A DNA stretch of 43,884 nt, taken from assembly GCA_020630065.1 (NCBI GenBank), contig JAHDCC010000026.1:1-43884 (forward strand), in the 5' to 3' direction. The number at the start of each line of letters is the position of its first letter. Position 1 is the stretch's first letter. Below are positions 32,642 to 41,432 of the stretch, in pieces. Position numbers and translations under genes: made by a program. Below the pieces are notes generated by a model. It was not told the DNA's origin and did not search any database. It worked only from the letters and a program-made list of their open reading frames with translations. Origin of the DNA: Acidimicrobiales bacterium. GTDB taxonomy: Bacteria > Actinomycetota > Acidimicrobiia > Acidimicrobiales > SZUA-35.

Positions 32642-33670
32642 TCACGGTTTGTTCTTTTTCTGGATGTCGGAGGTGAGTAGTTTGAGCAACGCTCGGTTAC
32701 CACGGCTCATCGTTGCCGATTGTCGAGACCGGCGCCACACTTCATCGATGACTGATGCGCTAGAAGCGATGACGGCAGGGTGTATGTAAGAGGAACGGGC
32801 TACCGTCCGCGTGTTGCCAAGCGCAGCGGCAGCGAGATCAACGGACTCTACGATCTCTCGACCCTGCACTCGCGCCTCAATCGCCTGACGGGAGCCGCCC
32901 CATGTGCGAAAGTCTTTGGCGCTGAACGACGGCCCAGCCACCGTTGCGATAACCGAGTTCACATCTGATGCACTTACCGTCGTAGTCTCAGAGTCCGGGC
33001 CGTCGTAGGTGAACAGGCGTTCCTCATCGTGGTCGGCCAAAATTTCTAGAATGTCGCCCAGCTGTTCGTCTTCGATAACTACGGAGCGGTGCTTGCCGCC
33101 TTTCGCTACATAGGTCAGTGCGACGTACCCGTCTTCGTCAACGTGATCAGCTGCGAGGGTGGTAGCACCGTAGTGGCCTGTACGAGCTGATCGTTCGTTT
33201 CCAACTCGCACAAGTCCAGCATCGATCATACGAAGAGCAGCGCCTACCGCTAGCGTCTTCGATCCGGCTTGAGACCGTAGCATCTCAGCGACGTGAGCGC
33301 GTAGGTCGGGAATCGCCCGACCGAAATAGGAGAGTCGCTGAAATTTACGCGCTTCGCGCAACGCCCTATACTTGGCGTGATATCTATACTGCTTTCGACC
33401 AGCCCCATCAACTCCGGTAGCCTGCAAGTAGCCGTCTGGGATTGGAGCGAACCATACGTTCTCCCAAGCTGGAGGAACGGCAAGACCTCGCAAGCGATCT
33501 CGTTCTTCTCCTCGAATAATATTGCCCTCATTGTCAAGAAAACTAAAGCCTCGGCCACATCGCCGACGAGTCCAACCTGGCGTTGTGGGCGCCAGGTAAC
33601 GGAGATCGGCGAGTGGGGCGACGAATTTAGGGTCCCGGACAGAAAGCGCTTTTGGTACTCGTACGTTCAT
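32642..33670 (-). CDS. DNA topoisomerase IB
   Basis: 342 residues, the size of bacterial/poxvirus-like type IB enzymes. An N-terminal domain (RRRCGRGFSFLDNEGN, VPPAWENVWFAPIPDGYLQATG) is followed by the catalytic domain with the invariant Arg in GLVRVGNERSA, Lys in VAKGGKHR, the Arg in KDFRTWGGS and the nucleophilic Tyr in RSSYIHPAV. It relaxes supercoils through a 3'-phosphotyrosine intermediate. AAGGA seven bases before ATG supports the start. It converges on the NodS-like gene and is divergent from the photolyase. Its C-terminus is short and basic (QKKNKP). Confidence 0.93.
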   Translation of the reverse strand: MNVRVPKALSVRDPKFVAPLADLRYLAPTTPGWTRRRCGRGFSFLDNEGNIIRGEERDRLRGLAVPPAWENVWFAPIPDGYLQATGVDGAGRKQYRYHAKYRALREARKFQRLSYFGRAIPDLRAHVAEMLRSQAGSKTLAVGAALRMIDAGLVRVGNERSARTGHYGATTLAADHVDEDGYVALTYVAKGGKHRSVVIEDEQLGDILEILADHDEERLFTYDGPDSETTTVSASDVNSVIATVAGPSFSAKDFRTWGGSRQAIEARVQGREIVESVDLAAAALGNTRTVARSSYIHPAVIASSASVIDEVWRRSRQSATMSRGNRALLKLLTSDIQKKNKP

Positions 33671-34000
33671 GCTGCTTCCTTGTTCCCAGCGGTCGATTGC
33701 GCTGCTATTCTATTTTCTGTTAAGCGTTCAACGATAAAGTCGGACCTCGGAGGTGGCCTCTTTCCGCCACGTGTTTTCATGACTAAGGCGGGTTGCTGAG
33801 AGCCAGCCACGCAGGTTGTCGTTACCACTTCGATAGGAGTGTAGTACCCAGATTACTTTGCCCTGATACTTCCGAAACCTCGAAGGACCGTGGGCGTTGA
33901 GAAAAGTTCCTGCTCCAACACACACTGCCGCTTGGGTAGCGCCTAGACCGGGTCACATGCGTAAATACGGGTACTGCCTGATCGTGGATTGGAGCGAGTT
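33671..34000. other. Divergent promoter region of topoisomerase IB and photolyase
   Basis: 330 bases without a credible gene. It should contain both promoters. The topoisomerase RBS is at the left edge, and GGAG seven bases before 34001 belongs to the photolyase. No repeats or hairpins of note were seen. Confidence 0.4.
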
Positions 34001-35503
34001 ATGAGTGATCAAGAACGAACCCAGCTGGTGTGGTTCAAGCGCGACCTGCGCATAGTTGATCATGAGCCTCTTACCGCCGCTATCGCAGCCGGGCCTGTAC
34101 TTGCGCTTTATGTATACGAACCCAGCCATTGGTCCCAGCCCACAGCGGATGCGCGCCATCTCAACTTCATAAACGAGTCTTTGAGTGAACTAGACGGCTG
34201 CCTTGCCGAACTCGGAGTCCAACTAATTTATCGTACCGGTGAGATCACCGAAGTTGTTGACGCCCTTCATAGCGAGGTTAGCATTGACACGATCTGGGCC
34301 CACGAAGAAACAACTGACCTGATAGGTTATCGGCGCGACCTCGATACACACGCCTGGGCCCGTACTAACGCTGTGCGGTTTGTCGAGCTCAAGGGCCGGG
34401 GAGTAGTCCGTCGCCTCGCAGACCGCAACGGATGGTCGAAGAAGTGGCAAGAATACATGGATCAAAAGGTTATCCCTCGTCCAGACAAGGCGACTCCTGT
34501 AACTGTTGACCGTGGGAAACAGTGCTCGACTCGAGATCTCGGCCTAGCCGTCAGTGCGTGCACTTCTCCGCAGAGGGGTGGGCGAACCGCTGCTTTGGAC
34601 GTGCTGTCAACTTTTCTTGATCGCCGCGCCGAGCCATATGTGAAAGCAATGTCAAGCCCAGTAACTGCATTTGACCACTCGTCTCGGCTATCGCCTTATC
34701 TAGCCTACGGATGCGTGTCCGTTCGGGAGTGCTATCAGGCTAGTAAGCTCCGCCGAGAGGAGATCGCCACCTGGAATAGCCGAGGCTCGTGGCTCAAATC
34801 GCTTCGCGCTTTCGAGACACGACTTCGGTGGCGCGACCACTTTACCCAGAAGCTTGAAGATCAACCAACGCTCCAGATCCACGCCATGCACCCGATGTTC
34901 GAGTCGATCCGGTCCGACTTCGACCTTGCTCGATACGAGGCCTTCGTCGCTGGACAGACCGGCTTTCCTATGGTCGATGCCTGTATGCGTGCGACGACGG
35001 CTACTGGATGGCTAAATTTCCGCATGCGAGCTATGCTCGTTTCGTTTGCGTCTTATCATCTGTGGCTCGACTGGAGGCCCGTTGCAGACCTTTTCGCTAG
35101 GCTCTGGGTCGACTACGAACCCGGTATCCACTACCTGCAACATCAGATGCAATCGGGTGTAACAGGTATCAACGCTATCCGTATCTATTCACCCACGAAA
35201 CAGGTCCACGACCACGATCCAGACGGCACGTTTATCAAAGAGTGGGTCCCCGAACTCGCAGAAGTAGATCCGGTGCACATCGCCGAGCCGTCGCTAATGT
35301 CACCGCTTGAACAGCAATGGTCTGGTTGCATTATTGGCGAGGATTATCCGGCCCCGATCGTCGACCACCTACGTGCATATAGACAGGCGCACGACACCAT
35401 TCGACTGATTAAGAACCAGCCCAACGCAAAACGCATCTCGGCTGAAATTCTCGAACGGCACGGGTCTCGCAAAAAGCCATCAAGAAGGCGTAAAAAATCG
35501 TAG
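34001..35503 (+). CDS. Cryptochrome/deoxyribodipyrimidine photolyase family protein
   Basis: 500 residues from MSDQERT, preceded by GGAG. The N-terminal Rossmann domain (LVWFKRDLRIVDHEPL) would hold an antenna cofactor. The C-terminal FAD domain has LSPYLAYGCVSVRE, QTGFPMVDACMRA, TGWLNFRMRAMLVSF and DHDPDGTFIKEWVPEL. The region after the FAD motif reads DYEPGIHYLQHQMQSG instead of the classical DGD..NN..WQW; I recall this variant in a bacterial photolyase subclass, and it may affect the flavin electron-transfer chain. It probably repairs UV lesions with blue light; a signalling role is possible. The basic tail (RRRKKS) may bind DNA. Confidence 0.88.
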   Translation: MSDQERTQLVWFKRDLRIVDHEPLTAAIAAGPVLALYVYEPSHWSQPTADARHLNFINESLSELDGCLAELGVQLIYRTGEITEVVDALHSEVSIDTIWAHEETTDLIGYRRDLDTHAWARTNAVRFVELKGRGVVRRLADRNGWSKKWQEYMDQKVIPRPDKATPVTVDRGKQCSTRDLGLAVSACTSPQRGGRTAALDVLSTFLDRRAEPYVKAMSSPVTAFDHSSRLSPYLAYGCVSVRECYQASKLRREEIATWNSRGSWLKSLRAFETRLRWRDHFTQKLEDQPTLQIHAMHPMFESIRSDFDLARYEAFVAGQTGFPMVDACMRATTATGWLNFRMRAMLVSFASYHLWLDWRPVADLFARLWVDYEPGIHYLQHQMQSGVTGINAIRIYSPTKQVHDHDPDGTFIKEWVPELAEVDPVHIAEPSLMSPLEQQWSGCIIGEDYPAPIVDHLRAYRQAHDTIRLIKNQPNAKRISAEILERHGSRKKPSRRRKKS

Positions 35504-35708
35504 TCCTAGGCAACGAACGTGTTGTGCTGGAGGTATCGGATCAGTTCTAGAAGCGTTTTTGTTTGGAACGGCTCGAGTAACGCCGGATTTTAGTGCGCTA
35601 ACTTGGGTACCCGTTACCCATGAAGCGTTTTAGTAGTATTAGCGGGAAACCTGGATTTACCAGGAATCGAGTGTCCGGTATTTTTCCTATCCCAAGCGGT
35701 ACGAGGCC

Positions 35709-36767
35709 TTGATCGGATTTTATGTTCACCACCACGGCCGCGGACATTTCAACCGCACAACTGCCATCGTAAGAGAACTTTCCAACCAGGCGGCGATGTT
35801 CACGAGTTTGATGGTGAACGCCGCCGATCTCGGACCAGCCAAACTTATCAAGTTAGGACCCGACGCTGACCCCGGCGAGACCGAAGTCGACCCGACAGCG
35901 AACGGGGCGCTGCACTGGGCACCGCATCAGAGCAAACTGCTGCGAGATCGATCGGCTATCTTAATCGAAGCATTCCGCTGTCTTGAGTTGTCGCTACTCG
36001 TCGTTGACGTCTCGGTCGAGGTATCGCTCTTGGCTCGATTATGTGGTGTGCCGGTGGTGACGGTTCGCAGTCACGGCGACCGCTCCGATCGTGCCCACCG
36101 TCTTGGATACGACGTGTCCCACCGGCTCTTCGCCCCGTTTCCCGAGGAACTCGAATGTCCAAACACCCCCATCGACATTCGGAAACGCACCTTTTATTCT
36201 GGGTTCGTAACTGCGGGTCGACCATCCCAAACGGCAACTGGCCTACAAGAAATGCGGTGCGAACTTGGGTTGTCCCCGGAAGCAAAGCTGCTAGTCGTTT
36301 GCGTTGGCGGCGGCGGGCATTCGCTCAACGTTAAGGAGCTTCAACAGGCGGGTGAGTCTCTGGCAGACTGGACTATCGCCGTGGTGGGTGTTGAATCGTC
36401 CGGCTCCGATTCTTCCAATGTACTGTGTCTCGGATGGCGAGAAGATGTTTCGTCTTTGATGTCAGCGGCGACGGTTGTTGCATGTCATGGTGGAGCAAAC
36501 CTGGTGGCCGAAGCCGCATCTGTCGGACGACCGCTTATCTGCGTCGCCGAAGATCGGCCTTTCGACGAACAATTAAGCCGGGTGCGTCGACTCGGCGAGC
36601 TAGGGGCAGCCGTTTCTCTAGATTCGTGGCCGTCAGTTGAGGAATGGTCAAAGACTTTGGAAGAAGCCTTAGACCTAGGAGCCCAAACGCTTCGCACACT
36701 AGCGTCAGCTACAGGTGCATCGGCTGCAGCTTCCTGGCTCGATGCGGTACATGACAGACTGCAGTAG
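35709..36767 (+). CDS. MurG-like (GT28-type) glycosyltransferase
   Basis: 352 residues, TTG start with GAGG close upstream. The N-terminal GT-B motif is HHHGRGHFNRT, as in MurG/EDT-type enzymes; the C-terminal domain has VCVGGGGHS, CLGWREDVSSLMSAATVVACHGGANLVAEAASVGRPLIC, where HGGAN.V.EA is the donor-binding signature. No membrane span. The sugar donor is likely a UDP sugar and the acceptor unknown. It lies in a region with GT4 and GT2 genes, so it may contribute to the same surface glycan or glycolipid. The 205 bases before it contain a small hairpin but no clear promoter. Confidence 0.8.
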   Translation: MIGFYVHHHGRGHFNRTTAIVRELSNQAAMFTSLMVNAADLGPAKLIKLGPDADPGETEVDPTANGALHWAPHQSKLLRDRSAILIEAFRCLELSLLVVDVSVEVSLLARLCGVPVVTVRSHGDRSDRAHRLGYDVSHRLFAPFPEELECPNTPIDIRKRTFYSGFVTAGRPSQTATGLQEMRCELGLSPEAKLLVVCVGGGGHSLNVKELQQAGESLADWTIAVVGVESSGSDSSNVLCLGWREDVSSLMSAATVVACHGGANLVAEAASVGRPLICVAEDRPFDEQLSRVRRLGELGAAVSLDSWPSVEEWSKTLEEALDLGAQTLRTLASATGASAAASWLDAVHDRLQ

Positions 36768-37075
36768 CTCTGACGCCAGCCGGATTTATTGATATAGGGT
36801 CTCAGATTGACGGGTGAGCCGCCATATTTCGCAGGCGCACGTGGTGGGTTTCTGTACTACGAGGGTTAGTCATACACCTCTCCTCCGAGCATGTTTACAA
36901 AGAAGCGAGAATTGCAGCGAGCGTCATTGATCGCCTCAGTATCGCCTTGTTTGCCTCAACTAAAAGCCGCTGACTTCCTAGTTCGAGGTTTCTTGAACTT
37001 TTTCCTCGGCGTCGTTAGCCGGACGATCGGGCGGCGACCCCTTTTGGTGCTAGTGAAAGTGGACGGCGTAATCGG
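36768..37075. other. Convergent intergenic region
   Basis: 308 bases between converging genes. A weak stem GTTC...GAAC followed by T5 near 36985-37005 could terminate plus-strand transcription. Nothing else was recognised. Confidence 0.35.
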
Positions 37076-37447
37076 TTATTGCTGGGTGCTCAGCATTGAG
37101 GCTAGTTCAGCAGGATTGGCGACGGTGACGGTCAGCCCTGGGTGCTTCCAAGGTCCGAGTACCGGCGGAATAGGACGGTGGAATTCAATACAGACACCCT
37201 CGGCAATCGTTGTTCCAAATGTGAGTCCGTGGTCAGCTGCGGAGAGCCGGGGGCCGATCGCCTTGTACCACTTATACGGTCCGGTGACGGTCGCAGATTT
37301 TATGTTAGCGAGATCAAAGACGGTGGTAAACGGCCCGAACGAGGCGAAGACCCGTTGATCGTCAATGGTCACCCCGTCGCTAGCGGCCCGAACTCCGATG
37401 AGTCGGAGAGGTAGTCGTAATTTATTAAATCGGTAAGCGAAGAACAT
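37076..37447 (-). CDS. Conserved actinobacterial protein of unknown function
   Basis: 123 residues from the Met at 37447; a longer frame to 37549 lies mostly inside the glycosyltransferase gene. The pattern MFFAYRFNKLRLPLRLIGV, RVFASFGPFTTVFDLANI, VTGPYKWYKAIGPRLSAADHGLTF and HPGLTVTVANPAELASML matches a family I remember as widespread and uncharacterised in actinobacteria (beta-rich, PH-like appearance). No signal peptide. It overlaps the end of the GT4 gene by 23 bases on the same strand, so it is probably co-translated. Confidence 0.6.
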   Translation of the reverse strand: MFFAYRFNKLRLPLRLIGVRAASDGVTIDDQRVFASFGPFTTVFDLANIKSATVTGPYKWYKAIGPRLSAADHGLTFGTTIAEGVCIEFHRPIPPVLGPWKHPGLTVTVANPAELASMLSTQQ

Positions 37448-38636
37448 GATCTTCCAGACTGTTTGAGTTCGTCGTATCAACTCCAACCAAGTCCCGACGC
37501 CGGTTCGATGTACGACACCGTCGAGTGTTGTCCAGGTCTTTAGATCCAAGCTCGAGTCCGGAAGGGTTGGCGATCAGACGTTCATAGAGTTGCTCGTAGC
37601 GACGTACCATCAGGTCTTCGTCGAGGACGGCTGCGGCGTGGCTTCGACAGTCGCTTCGTTTCAGTACTGCCGTCTCAGCCATTAGTTCGGCGAGATGGTC
37701 GACGTCGTTGGGCCGGGCGAGTCGGCCGGTTCGGGCAGTAAGTATTTCTCGCGTGGCGCCTCGGTCGAATCCGGCTACGGGAAGTCCAATCGCAGACATT
37801 TCTGCGGTAGTTAACCCGAAAGGTTCGTCCCAACATGGCGTTACCAGGCCGACGTTGGATTGTTTCATAGCCGCACGCAGACGATCCTGATCTCGATGTC
37901 CGTGCCATTGTGCCGTAGGTCCAAGGCGCGGCTCGACTTTTGAAGAGAAGTAGTCTTTATGTTGGGCGGGCCCGTACAGGTTGATGTGAAACCCGGCTTG
38001 TCGAGCAGCGTCGATGGCTAAATGTGGGGCTTTCTCCGGAACGAGTCGCCCGACCCATATTGCTTGTCGCCTAGCGTGCAGTGTACTCGAGTGCTTTGCC
38101 TCGGAAGGAATGGGGACGCCGTTGAGTATGACTAGGTCAGCAAGACCGTTCCACTGTCGAGCGAGCGATTGGGATATAGCGACAACAACACCCTTAGAGT
38201 TGTTTTGGGCACGGCGGACGTGAGCATCTCGAAGCCACGCGAAAGGAGGAGTGTGCAGAGTGTGCACCACGGGGATGTCAAGTAAATGGTCCAGGCCGGG
38301 GACTAAATAATGAAGCGAGTTGTTGTGAATGATGTCAAAGTGGCTGCTGTCGAGTGTGTAGATCAGCCGCCTATAGCCGTTGTCCTCCCGAGTGCAGCGC
38401 CCGGGCGGCATTGCATTGTCACAGCGTGCGCTTTGCGAAAAGTCGATTGGTTGGTCGAGAATGGGGTGCACACGAAGGTTAGGCGGGCGCCGGGCGGTGC
38501 GCGGACCGGCGAAAACCGTTACGTCGTGTCCGAACAGGCGAAGACCCTTGGCCAGGTTATATGTGTGAGCCTCAAGGCCGCCAGCGAACGGCTCCGCGAT
38601 GCCGTAGTGTGCGGGTCCAACAATGGCGATTTTCAT
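37425..38636 (-). CDS. GT4-family (group 1) glycosyltransferase
   Basis: 403 residues. The N-terminal GT-B domain has the glycine-rich AEPFAGGLEAHTYNLAKGL and HNNSLHYLVPGL; the C-terminal domain has VWVGRLVPEKAPHLAI, HGHRDQDRLRAAMKQSNVGLVTPCWDEPFGLTTAEMSAIGLPV, which includes the E-x7-E motif of GT4. The donor is probably an activated hexose. The last 30 residues are polar and extend beyond the usual family end, so the C-terminus may be a read-through into the following overlapping gene. The neighbouring unknown protein may be a partner. Confidence 0.88.
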   Translation of the reverse strand: MKIAIVGPAHYGIAEPFAGGLEAHTYNLAKGLRLFGHDVTVFAGPRTARRPPNLRVHPILDQPIDFSQSARCDNAMPPGRCTREDNGYRRLIYTLDSSHFDIIHNNSLHYLVPGLDHLLDIPVVHTLHTPPFAWLRDAHVRRAQNNSKGVVVAISQSLARQWNGLADLVILNGVPIPSEAKHSSTLHARRQAIWVGRLVPEKAPHLAIDAARQAGFHINLYGPAQHKDYFSSKVEPRLGPTAQWHGHRDQDRLRAAMKQSNVGLVTPCWDEPFGLTTAEMSAIGLPVAGFDRGATREILTARTGRLARPNDVDHLAELMAETAVLKRSDCRSHAAAVLDEDLMVRRYEQLYERLIANPSGLELGSKDLDNTRRCRTSNRRRDLVGVDTTNSNSLEDHVLRLPI

Positions 38637-38819
38637 TTGGACGCCGATGTTGCTCGTGGCCGCCTGGGGTGCAGGTAACCTGCGGTCCGCTTGAACGGGG
38701 CTGAATATAAAACCATAACCGTAGCCTTTCGCAGCATTGGATTGATACGGTACCCGGCCGTCTGCGATACGATTCGTGGAGCTCTCTATCTCTTCGCAAT
38801 GTAAGTTGCGGATTTGGCT

Positions 38820-40070
38820 TTATCGTGAGGCGAGCGGGGTTTCTTCTAGTGGACGTTTGTGGTCGAGATGTCTCATAATCCAAGGCGCGCTCAGTCCGTG
38901 ACCCGCCATCGAGCCGACCATGACAAGCACGACCACAGCCCACAGCGAGGCGAGCGAGCTTTGTTCGAATGTGCCGTTTGCAGTAGCGTAAGCGAGGTAG
39001 TACACGCTCCCGATACCTTTGATTCCGAGAAAGGAAATTGCCCCGCGTTCTCGGCGCGGTATTGAGGATCCGATCAGAGACAGCCAGCCTGCGATCGGTC
39101 TCACCAAAAGTAAAAGTATGACTGCACACACCACTTCTCGCACACCTACAGGCGCCAAAATGCCTTCGGCTATAGCTCCGCCGACTGCGATTAACGCAAA
39201 GGCAACTAGCATCGACTCGAACTGTTCTGAGAAATCATGCAGCTTCTTGCGAAGCCCTTCGATGCCGTCGTGGCGAGTTAGCGCTGCAATAAAGACAGCC
39301 AGAAACCCGTACCCCTCAACTAGTTCGGTCGCTCCGTAGACCACTAATGTGGCGCCTAGGATGAAAACGCCAACACCACCCGAGGACGTGATAGTTGTCT
39401 GCCATCGCCGGGCGAATTGTGTCAAAAGACGCCCAGCGACAAACCCCACAACTGTCCCGACGGCCACTCGATACATAACATCAACTACTAGCCATTTGTC
39501 CCACACATCCGAGAACGATGCTGCCGCAGCAGCGATTGCCAGATAAGTGACCGGAAAAGCGAAGCTATCATTGAGACCGGCTTCGGCGGTTAGGGTGAAA
39601 CGTACTTCATCTCTGTAGTGGTCCTCGCCAGGAGCTGGGACCTGTATATCGTCAGCGAGCACCGGGTCGGTAGGGGCAAGTACCGCGCCGAGAAGCAGAG
39701 CTGCCGGAGCGCCGAGCGAGAGAAGCCACCAACCGAGGCCCATCGCAGCCAGAACGCTCAGCGGCATTGCCACGACGAGCAGTCGCCAAACGGACGACCA
39801 AGATACCAGGCCGACCCGTCGTTCGATACTCAGCCCGACAGTGGACAGAGAGACGATGACAACAACCTCAGACCCGTAAAGCACAACGGGGTTGTCGATG
39901 CCGGAACTGAGCGGATCCACGCCTTTCAAGGGTTCGACAACGGTAAAGGCAGCCCATCCGAAGGCCACATAAATAGTGGGAAGTGATAGCGGGCGACCCT
40001 TCAGAACGTGCGGAAGGACGGCCATCGCCAGGAGTGAGGTGCCGATAACTAGGATCCAACCTAAATGCAT
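38820..40070 (-). CDS. CPA1-type cation:proton antiporter
   Basis: 416 residues from the ATG at 40070, chosen for AAGGAG seven bases upstream; the longer frame begins inside non-coding sequence. About 11-12 hydrophobic spans. The family core LLGAVLAPTDPVLADDIQ is intact, followed by AEAGLNDSFAFPVTYLAI, in which the conserved ND pair is the ion-binding site of CPA1 exchangers. It exchanges Na+ or K+ for H+ in pH and salt homeostasis. The C-terminal cytoplasmic tail is very short, so regulation by a C-terminal domain is absent. Confidence 0.9.
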   Translation of the reverse strand: MHLGWILVIGTSLLAMAVLPHVLKGRPLSLPTIYVAFGWAAFTVVEPLKGVDPLSSGIDNPVVLYGSEVVVIVSLSTVGLSIERRVGLVSWSSVWRLLVVAMPLSVLAAMGLGWWLLSLGAPAALLLGAVLAPTDPVLADDIQVPAPGEDHYRDEVRFTLTAEAGLNDSFAFPVTYLAIAAAAASFSDVWDKWLVVDVMYRVAVGTVVGFVAGRLLTQFARRWQTTITSSGGVGVFILGATLVVYGATELVEGYGFLAVFIAALTRHDGIEGLRKKLHDFSEQFESMLVAFALIAVGGAIAEGILAPVGVREVVCAVILLLLVRPIAGWLSLIGSSIPRRERGAISFLGIKGIGSVYYLAYATANGTFEQSSLASLWAVVVLVMVGSMAGHGLSAPWIMRHLDHKRPLEETPLASR

Positions 40071-40377
40071 TTCAGTTCTCCTTCTGGGCGCTGAGTTCAG
40101 CCGCCGAATAGCGTCGGAAGTTCTCGCCAGCCGCACACCAGTTTATAGGGGGCAAGCCACGTGTACGAGGTGGCTCACAGTCGATCGCTAAATTAATCGA
40201 AGATCGCAGCGATCGTGTCGCAACGTAGTAACCGCAACTCACAAACTAGGGCACCCGGTAGGTAGCCCATGATCTGCACAGTCAACAATTGTCGTCTGTG
40301 GTGGATGGGTGGGGTGGTCCGCGCCCGTTGCTGCCTGATGCCGGACTACTAAGCGATCATCGCCCACGGTGCCTTGG
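40071..40377. other. Intergenic region upstream of the antiporter
   Basis: 307 bases between two minus-strand genes. It contains the antiporter RBS and a perfect six-base stem AGCCAC...GTGGCT around 40158-40176. I do not see a convincing promoter or terminator. Confidence 0.35.
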
Positions 40378-41280
40378 TTAGCATAACCTGTCGGATCTAA
40401 ATGGCTCGGCACGGTCACAATGAGAAGCGAGGATCTCGACTTGGGTCGGATTGCGTCGCGTCACGATGGTTTCGCTACCAGCGTGCCATTCGATGAGACC
40501 CATCGACGCCATCTGAGCCAGCCAGCCCTGCATCGGCCAACGTTTCCACTTCCGGTAGAAATATTCTGCGTTGCCAATAAGCGCCTCGGCGTGTGGCAGC
40601 GGCGGCTCGTGCGATTCGTGATGCTGGTGGAAAACTGTCGCTCCGCCAACAAGCCCGGCAGGCACACCCTGACAATGAGCGGCCCAGGTTAGATCAGTAT
40701 CTTCAGCCCCGTAGCCACGGTAACCGGTATCGAACCGTCCGACCCGCTCGAAAGTTGATTTCAACATTGCGAGGGTAACGCTCCACATAAGGTTGGGATC
40801 TGCTCCAAACGCAACGCCAGTCACCGGTGGCTCGGGGCGGGCCGGGTGCGGGCGCGCCAGTTCACGCAAAGCGTGGTCCGAGCTAGGATAGACGTCGTTT
40901 GGCGGCAACGGCGGAAGATAGCAAACCTCTCCGGTCAAGATGGCCTCTTTCGGTGACAGCGCATTTGCGAAGGCTTTAATAGTGCCCACCGCTGGAATGG
41001 TGTCGGCATCCAGAAAAAGCAGGACCTCACCACGAGCGGCAGCGGCCCCAACGTTGCGCGCTTTTGCGTAAGGGAACATGCTTTCGGCCTTGCTCTGCAT
41101 TGGTTGGATTGTCACATCGAGATCAGGAAATCGCCGCACGACGCAATCGGGGCGTTCGGTACCTCCAGCATCTACCACGACGACCTCGAATATGCTGAGA
41201 TCGGGCTGACGATCCAGACCTGCTAGTAGCAATTGAAGTGGACGGTTACGGTTCCGAACGATGGTGATAACACTTAACAT
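40378..41280 (-). CDS. GT2-family glycosyltransferase with galactosyltransferase-like C-terminus
   Basis: 300 residues. The GT-A motif set is clear: LSVITIVRNRNRPLQLLL, VVVDAGG, KARNVGAAAARGEVLLFLDADTIP (DxD) and the C-terminal GYRGYGAEDTDLTWAAHCQGV, the Glyco_transf_7C (galactosyl/GalNAc-type) signature, followed by a conserved VFHQHHESH metal-site region. Cytoplasmic. It probably adds a hexose to a glycan; no operon partner is coupled to it, since the next minus-strand gene starts over 300 bases downstream. Together with the MurG-like and GT4 genes, it suggests a dispersed glycan locus. Confidence 0.85.
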   Translation of the reverse strand: MLSVITIVRNRNRPLQLLLAGLDRQPDLSIFEVVVVDAGGTERPDCVVRRFPDLDVTIQPMQSKAESMFPYAKARNVGAAAARGEVLLFLDADTIPAVGTIKAFANALSPKEAILTGEVCYLPPLPPNDVYPSSDHALRELARPHPARPEPPVTGVAFGADPNLMWSVTLAMLKSTFERVGRFDTGYRGYGAEDTDLTWAAHCQGVPAGLVGGATVFHQHHESHEPPLPHAEALIGNAEYFYRKWKRWPMQGWLAQMASMGLIEWHAGSETIVTRRNPTQVEILASHCDRAEPFRSDRLC

Positions 41281-41432
41281 GACCGTTCAGTACCCATTGG
41301 TAGCTGGATGTATGTAACACGGGCTCGCTTGTCGCAGGGCGACCAGCGGATACCTTCTTCGACCACCTTGATTGGGTCAAGTCGGCCAAGTTAGCTTCAT
41401 CGTGTCTGGGGGTTCGCCGGAGGTAGAGGGTT

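Noticed and set aside
37448-37549. 34-residue N-terminal extension of the unknown protein at 37076
   Set aside because: It lies within the glycosyltransferase frame, and the family pattern I recall begins at the Met at 37447.
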